Below, piece after piece: positions 6,222 through 9,291 of a stretch of 9,291 nucleotides of DNA (positions are counted from its first letter, which is position 1; each line of letters starts with the position of its first letter). The translations under genes and the position numbers were made by a program. The stretch is taken from NCBI GenBank assembly GCA_964601265.1, contig CAZRMT010000048.1, positions 1 through 9,291 on the forward strand, given 5' to 3'. The stretch comes from UBA4675 sp964601265 (lineage in GTDB: Bacteria > Bacillota > Clostridia > Christensenellales > Borkfalkiaceae). The notes below the pieces were generated by a model. The model searched no databases, was not told the DNA's origin, and saw only the letters and a list, made by a program, of their open reading frames with translations.

Positions 6222-6740
6222 TAATATTTTGTACGCCCCTAAACAAGCTAAAATTATAGGGGCTACGTTTTTTTCGGAAGCAAGGTATTTCATTGCCTTG
6301 TTTTTTGCCGTTATAAAGCTTAAAAGGATAAACAAAAGGTGAAAAGCGGTAAAAATCAACGCAAGCGTTAAAGGGTGAGGATAAGTTACCGTTAACGACA
6401 GGCAAGCGCAAGCGCCGTCTAAACCGATAGCAAAGCCTACTATCAAAGAAGTTTTAAAAAGATTGTCTTGCACGTCGTTTTTTTCTTGTCCGTCCTCTAT
6501 AAGTTCGCAAACGGCAATGGCGATAAGTATCGTTCCGCCGACAAGTTCGCATTTGTCTTTTAAAAGGGACGATAAAATTTTTCCGAAAAGCCCTGCGGTT
6601 AAACACATTGCAAATACGACAAGGCTTATTCCGAAAATTATTTTCGTTTTTCGTTTGTGTTTCATAGAAAGCGATAATCCGCACACGTACGAGTCTAAAC
6701 TCACCGTTATTGCCGTTATCAGTACGTAAAAAAAGTTCAT
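6210..6740 (-). CDS. MntP/YtaF-family membrane protein (putative Mn2+ efflux)
   Basis: A 176-residue integral membrane protein with six hydrophobic segments (about 3-25, 34-56, 64-82, 94-116, 122-145, 156-174). It consists of two related halves, each opening with an aspartate in a helix: TVSLDSYVCG (D16) and AIGLDGACAC (D108). This matches the family that includes the manganese exporter MntP and the sporulation protein YtaF (formerly DUF204), in which these aspartates are central to metal transport. Which branch it belongs to cannot be settled by eye, so no symbol is given. Unusual for MntP are cysteines next to or facing the key residues (C20, C111, C113). An in-frame TAA directly precedes the ATG, which fixes the start at 6738-6740 or later, but no Shine-Dalgarno site is present. 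No manganese (yybP-ykoY) riboswitch is visible in the leader and no convincing promoter was found. It appears monocistronic. Confidence 0.78.
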   Translation of the reverse strand: MNFFYVLITAITVSLDSYVCGLSLSMKHKRKTKIIFGISLVVFAMCLTAGLFGKILSSLLKDKCELVGGTILIAIAVCELIEDGQEKNDVQDNLFKTSLIVGFAIGLDGACACLSLTVTYPHPLTLALIFTAFHLLFILLSFITAKNKAMKYLASEKNVAPIILACLGAYKILKSI

Positions 6741-6834
6741 TTAAAAATAAGTTCTCATTTTATTTTATGAAAATGAATTACTTTTTGTTTTCTTAAACGT
6801 GCTTGTTAGTAATACGGAATTTAAGTCGTAAAGG

Positions 6835-6871
6835 TTCGGTTTGGTTTTATATAAAAATCAAAGAAACCGAA
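6835..6871. repeat. Imperfect inverted repeat in divergent spacer
   Basis: TTCGGTTT (6835-6842) is complementary to AAACCGAA (6864-6871). Inside, GGTTTT (6843-6848) pairs with AAAATC (6854-6859), leaving AAAG as a bulge and ATATA as loop. No T tract follows on either strand, so it is not an obvious intrinsic terminator. It stands between the divergent membrane-protein gene and the surface-protein gene, 48 bases before the latter's promoter, and could be an operator or leader structure of the former. The rest of the 6741-7001 spacer shows only the promoter and leader described separately. Confidence 0.4.
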
Positions 6872-6918
6872 AATTTTAAGAAATATTTGATAAATTCGTT
6901 TAAAGATTTAAATAACCG

Positions 6919-6947
6919 TTGACAAAAAGCTTGATAAGTAGTAAAAT
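6919..6947 (+). promoter_or_regulatory. Strong sigma-A promoter of surface-protein gene
   Basis: A perfect TTGACA (6919-6924), a 17-base spacer and TAAAAT (6942-6947) predict transcription from A6954. The 48-base leader then holds an ATG at 6958, the hairpin ATTCCC-GTGAGA-GGGAAT (6968-6985) and AGGAG (6987-6991). The promoter strength and the private terminator suggest an abundant single-gene transcript. Confidence 0.85.
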
Positions 6948-6957
6948 GTAAACAATT

Positions 6958-6999
6958 ATGCGATATAATTCCCGTGAGAGGGAATCAGGAGATTTATAG
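6958..6999 (+). CDS. Possible 13-codon leader peptide of surface-protein gene
   Basis: An ATG four bases from the predicted transcript 5' end opens a frame for MRYNSRERESGDL, ending at TAG (6997-6999) two bases before the ATG of the main gene (TAGCAATG). Translation would pass through the 6-bp hairpin and over the AGGAG site and stop next to the real start, a geometry suited to reinitiation or coupling. It lacks a ribosome binding site. The same plan exists before ileS (1491-1520). A chance frame cannot be excluded. Confidence 0.33.
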   Translation: MRYNSRERESGDL

Positions 7000-7001
7000 C
7001 A

Positions 7002-8948
7002 ATGAGAAAAGGAAGATTTCTTTTATTAATGACGTTAATTCTTTCGTTTATTTTCGCTTTGAGTGCGTCGACCATGGCTGTTTTTGCCGAAGAAGAAGGC
7101 TCGGAAGGGGGTTCGTCTTCTACCACGGAAACTACGGTAACGTATAGCGATTTATGGACGGGCGGAACTATAACCAAGGACGAAACGAAAGGTATGTGCG
7201 TTTCGGTAGAATCCGGAAATCAAGCTTCTTATAAATACGAGTTTACAACGGGCGAGGGTAAAAGTTTTACTTTCAGAGCGGAAACTTCTTATACGGAATC
7301 TGAAGTAAAAAATTTATTTTACGTAAACGTTTTATCCGATACGGATAGTGCGATTTTGTATTTCGACTCCGACTGCAACGTAAAAGTAAATAGCGCCGAC
7401 GGAGAAGGTAAAAAATTAACTTCTTTCGAAAGTATTACCGTTATTGTTAAGGACGGTAAAATTTACGTTAACGATTTTGAATTCGAGTGTAGTTTAAAAT
7501 ATCCTTACGCAACCGTTCAAATTTACGCTTATTACGACGTAACCGTTTGTTTTAATAATATTAACGGAGTAGCTTTTACGGGTGACGTCAGGGCTACCGA
7601 TTCCGACCCCGTAATCATTGCGACGAGCGGAATATTCGCTCAAGAAAAAGCGCTTGTAGGACACAAATATAACGTAACGTACAAAACGTACAATATGTTA
7701 TCGGGAATACAAGAAAACAAAATGGAATATAAAAAAGCGGGAGAAACCGACGACAAGTACGTTAGTGCGTCTTCTGCTTCCTTGATAGAATTTTGCGAGT
7801 TGGGCGACTACGTTGTAAAACTTACTACGTTGACCAAAGAGGGTAAAGAAGCTAATTTCACGCACAATCTTAAAGTCGTTGATTTAAGCGAAGTTCCCGA
7901 CAATTCCATAAGATATGAAATAACCAAAGAACAGTACGACAAAATTAAGGAGTCTATACAAGATAAAATCGTAGACAGCGAAGGATATTATATTGCAATC
8001 GGCGACAATTTCTATTATCCCGACGTAAAGGATTATATCGTATCCGATTTCTTCGATTCCGACGAATGTAACTATAAAGTTTATTACGCAAACGGAGCGT
8101 CTACCACCGACTATACTAGCACTTCTTCAAAGTTCTTTGAAATTACTCAATCGGGAAAATACGTTTATTTCGTATTGCCCACCGATGCTATCGGTAAAGG
8201 TTTTACTTACGACGAAGATTTTAAAGAAAAGTACGAGCGTTACGACGAAGGACAAAAGGTTTTAAGCGTTACTTGTGAAATAGGTGGTTTTTATAGAGTT
8301 GACAGAGACGAAGACGGTGAAGTTACCGCCGTTCACGAATTAGTCATTCCCGTATTTACTTTCAGTATCGACAATAACGCAAAGCCGAAAATCACGATAG
8401 TTATGGACGACACGGGCGTTATCGGAACCGAATATAAAATCACGTCTATTACGATAGGAACTTCCAACACGAAGAAAACCGAATATAAACTTTACTTTAT
8501 GAGCAAAAGCGACCGCGCTTGGTATGAACAAAACAAGGGTAAGGCTTTCGATAAAGACAGTTTTGACAAAGACGAAGAGTATCTTGCGGAATTTAACGCT
8601 TTAATCGACGGAATGGAAATCAACGGAAAAACTATTAAACTCGTTGAAATAACCGACGAAAGCGACGAAGAGTTCAATTCTTCTAACTTGACCTTTACTC
8701 CTAAAAATAAAGGTGCGTACTATTGTAAATGTTCGGTTACCGCCGACAACGAAAGTAGCGATTCTGCCGTAACGTATGCGATAGTGGTAAATAAAACGGC
8801 TTCTTCCAATAAGTACGAAAAACAATTTATGAAATACAATTGGAAATCGTTCGTTTATTTAGGTATATCCGTCGTATCCGCAATCGGAATTATATGTTTG
8901 ATATTCATTAAACCCAAAAAGAAAAAATCCGATAATAACGAAATTTAA
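7002..8948 (+). CDS. Secreted, membrane-anchored Ig-like surface protein, unknown function
   Basis: I do not recognise a named family. The 648-residue protein has a clear signal peptide: basic MRKGR, a hydrophobic core at 6-22, and likely cleavage after VFA (A29). A short acidic and Ser/Thr-rich linker (30-43) follows, then a long extracellular part, a single membrane helix at about 617-636 and the basic tail KPKKKKSDNNEI. There is no LPxTG motif, so anchoring is by the helix. The ectodomain is acidic and beta-rich: an N-terminal unit (about 44-205), an Ig-like unit (about 208-294, starting VGHKYNVTY), a middle segment (about 300-465) with an ITQSGKYVYFVLP strand pattern, and a second Ig-like unit (about 470-597) with IGTEYKI and FTPKNKGAYYCK. 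Nine ectodomain cysteines are spread unevenly. AGGAG (6987-6991) lies ten bases before the ATG. Transcribed alone between its own promoter and terminator. A cell-envelope adhesion or structural role is only inferred. Confidence 0.88.
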   Translation: MRKGRFLLLMTLILSFIFALSASTMAVFAEEEGSEGGSSSTTETTVTYSDLWTGGTITKDETKGMCVSVESGNQASYKYEFTTGEGKSFTFRAETSYTESEVKNLFYVNVLSDTDSAILYFDSDCNVKVNSADGEGKKLTSFESITVIVKDGKIYVNDFEFECSLKYPYATVQIYAYYDVTVCFNNINGVAFTGDVRATDSDPVIIATSGIFAQEKALVGHKYNVTYKTYNMLSGIQENKMEYKKAGETDDKYVSASSASLIEFCELGDYVVKLTTLTKEGKEANFTHNLKVVDLSEVPDNSIRYEITKEQYDKIKESIQDKIVDSEGYYIAIGDNFYYPDVKDYIVSDFFDSDECNYKVYYANGASTTDYTSTSSKFFEITQSGKYVYFVLPTDAIGKGFTYDEDFKEKYERYDEGQKVLSVTCEIGGFYRVDRDEDGEVTAVHELVIPVFTFSIDNNAKPKITIVMDDTGVIGTEYKITSITIGTSNTKKTEYKLYFMSKSDRAWYEQNKGKAFDKDSFDKDEEYLAEFNALIDGMEINGKTIKLVEITDESDEEFNSSNLTFTPKNKGAYYCKCSVTADNESSDSAVTYAIVVNKTASSNKYEKQFMKYNWKSFVYLGISVVSAIGIICLIFIKPKKKKSDNNEI

Positions 8949-8962
8949 TTGCTAATAATTAA

Positions 8963-9001
8963 AAAAAATCAAGTCTCGTCAATTTCGAGGCTTGATTTTT
9001 T
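8963..9001 (+). terminator. Strong intrinsic terminator of surface-protein gene
   Basis: A 16-bp stem pairs 8963-8978 with 8986-9001 around the loop TCAATTT; the core is TCAAGTCTCG with CGAGGCTTGA (one T-G wobble). An A run flanks the left arm and a T run the right arm. Because both flanks are present it could also stop transcription on the minus strand. It starts 14 bases after the stop codon. Confidence 0.92.
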
Positions 9002-9085
9002 ATGAGTAAAAATAAATTGACTTTAAAAAAATTCGGTAAAAAATGAAGTTTTTTTGTTTTTGTATTTTAAAAAAAGTAAAAAGTA

Positions 9086-9114
9086 TTGATATAAACTCTA
9101 CTATTTGGTATAAT
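9086..9114 (+). promoter_or_regulatory. Promoter of the 6S RNA gene
   Basis: TTGATA (9086-9091), a 17-base spacer and a perfect TATAAT (9109-9114) form a near-consensus promoter. TGG immediately before the -10 box makes it an extended -10 element. Predicted +1 is G9121. The stretch between the preceding terminator and this promoter (9002-9085) is AT-rich and holds nothing else I can support. Confidence 0.82.
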
Positions 9115-9120
9115 ATTAAG

Positions 9121-9291
9121 GTAAGTAAATAAGTTTTAATGCCTGCGATGTTCGAGTAGAAATGTATTGATCCACAATTAATAAAAGGGAGTTCGGAGTT
9201 TGGTGTGATAAGCGTATTCCTTGGTTTATGTCTTTTGTGCAGACCGTTTATTATAGGAAAGTCCGATTCGTACAACAGGACACCCACCTGC
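9121..9291 (+). ncRNA. ssrS: Probable 6S RNA, 3' end beyond window
   Basis: 6S RNA folds into a long rod with a central bubble that mimics an open promoter and sequesters sigma-A RNA polymerase in slow growth. The segment GCCTGCGATGTTCG (9141-9154) near the 5' end and GGACACCCACCTGC (9278-9291) at the window edge resemble the closing regions of Firmicutes 6S RNAs. Nested long-range pairings support a rod: TGTTC (9149-9153) with GGACA (9278-9282), TGTA (9163-9166) with TACA (9271-9274), TCC (9171-9173) with GGA (9256-9258), and TAATAAA (9179-9185) with TTTATTA (9247-9253). GCCTGC (9141-9146) would pair with GCAGGC, of which only GC is inside the window. A small terminal stem GTCT/AGAC lies at 9229-9244. 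No reading frame with a ribosome binding site is present. Family assignment is from memory of the pattern, so it is likely, not certain. Confidence 0.72.

Noticed and set aside
6741..6834. Manganese (yybP-ykoY) riboswitch before the MntP/YtaF-family gene
   Set aside because: No GGGGAGUA-type conserved core or paired three-way structure is visible on the minus strand here.
9254..9266. GGAAAGTCC resembling the conserved RNase P RNA 5' element
   Set aside because: The flanking RNase P helices and the other conserved regions are not seen. The segment fits the 3' arm of the 6S rod through pairing with the 5' arm.
9000..9287. 95-codon minus-strand reading frame
   Set aside because: It runs antisense to the 6S RNA and its promoter, has no protein-like features, and is AT-driven low-complexity sequence.
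1..9291. CRISPR arrays, insertion sequences, toxin-antitoxin pairs or defence genes
   Set aside because: No regularly spaced direct repeats, transposase, terminal repeats or small paired toxin-like genes were seen. Every sizeable open frame is either a housekeeping gene, the transporter, the surface protein or a shadow frame.

Overview
The window looks like chromosome from a low-GC, Gram-positive-type bacterium of the Bacillota, most likely an uncultured clostridial lineage. The evidence is SepF with a YlmE-type PLP protein, the long clostridial form of IleS, a large Gram-positive-type SRP RNA with an Alu domain, GGAGG-type ribosome binding sites and AT-rich sigma-A promoters with 17-base spacers. 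No mobile element, CRISPR array, tRNA or rRNA is visible. Most of the content is housekeeping.

Layout. Positions 2-1037 (minus strand) carry yggS (ylmE) followed by sepF (ylmF), one base apart and read from a near-perfect promoter at 1044-1072. The A of the yggS ATG sits exactly at the predicted transcription start, so the message looks leaderless. Positions 1081-1422 (minus) hold a complete SRP RNA gene (ffs) with its own promoter and intrinsic terminator. Divergent from it, 1531-6206 (plus) is a tight three-gene translation operon: ileS, a class I SAM-dependent methyltransferase, and a RluA-family pseudouridine synthase, with gaps of +1 and -8 bases. A MntP/YtaF-family membrane protein (6210-6740, minus) converges on it with only 3 bases between stop codons. 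A 261-base spacer follows, holding an imperfect hairpin and a consensus promoter. Positions 7002-8948 (plus) encode an unrecognised 648-residue surface protein with a signal peptide, Ig-like beta-rich regions and a C-terminal membrane anchor, ended by a strong terminator. From about 9121 to the window edge lies a probable 6S RNA, cut off at its 3' end, behind a consensus extended -10 promoter.

How the parts fit. Charging of tRNA-Ile, probable RNA methylation and pseudouridylation form one expression unit beside the SRP RNA, so the left two thirds serves translation and protein export. yggS, sepF and ileS also lie close together in the ylm/divIVA region of Bacillus subtilis, so the arrangement looks like a rearranged remnant of that cluster.

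The least expected signal is regulatory. Two unrelated genes, ileS and the surface-protein gene, share a short 5' leader plan: predicted transcripts begin with an AUUAUG(G)CGA element, open a tiny reading frame almost at the 5' end (9 and 13 codons), contain a CCC/GGG hairpin just before an AGGAG site, and finish with AGCAAUG. Together with the leaderless yggS, this suggests initiation at or near mRNA 5' ends may be used here. ileS has no T-box leader, which is unusual for a gene of this group.
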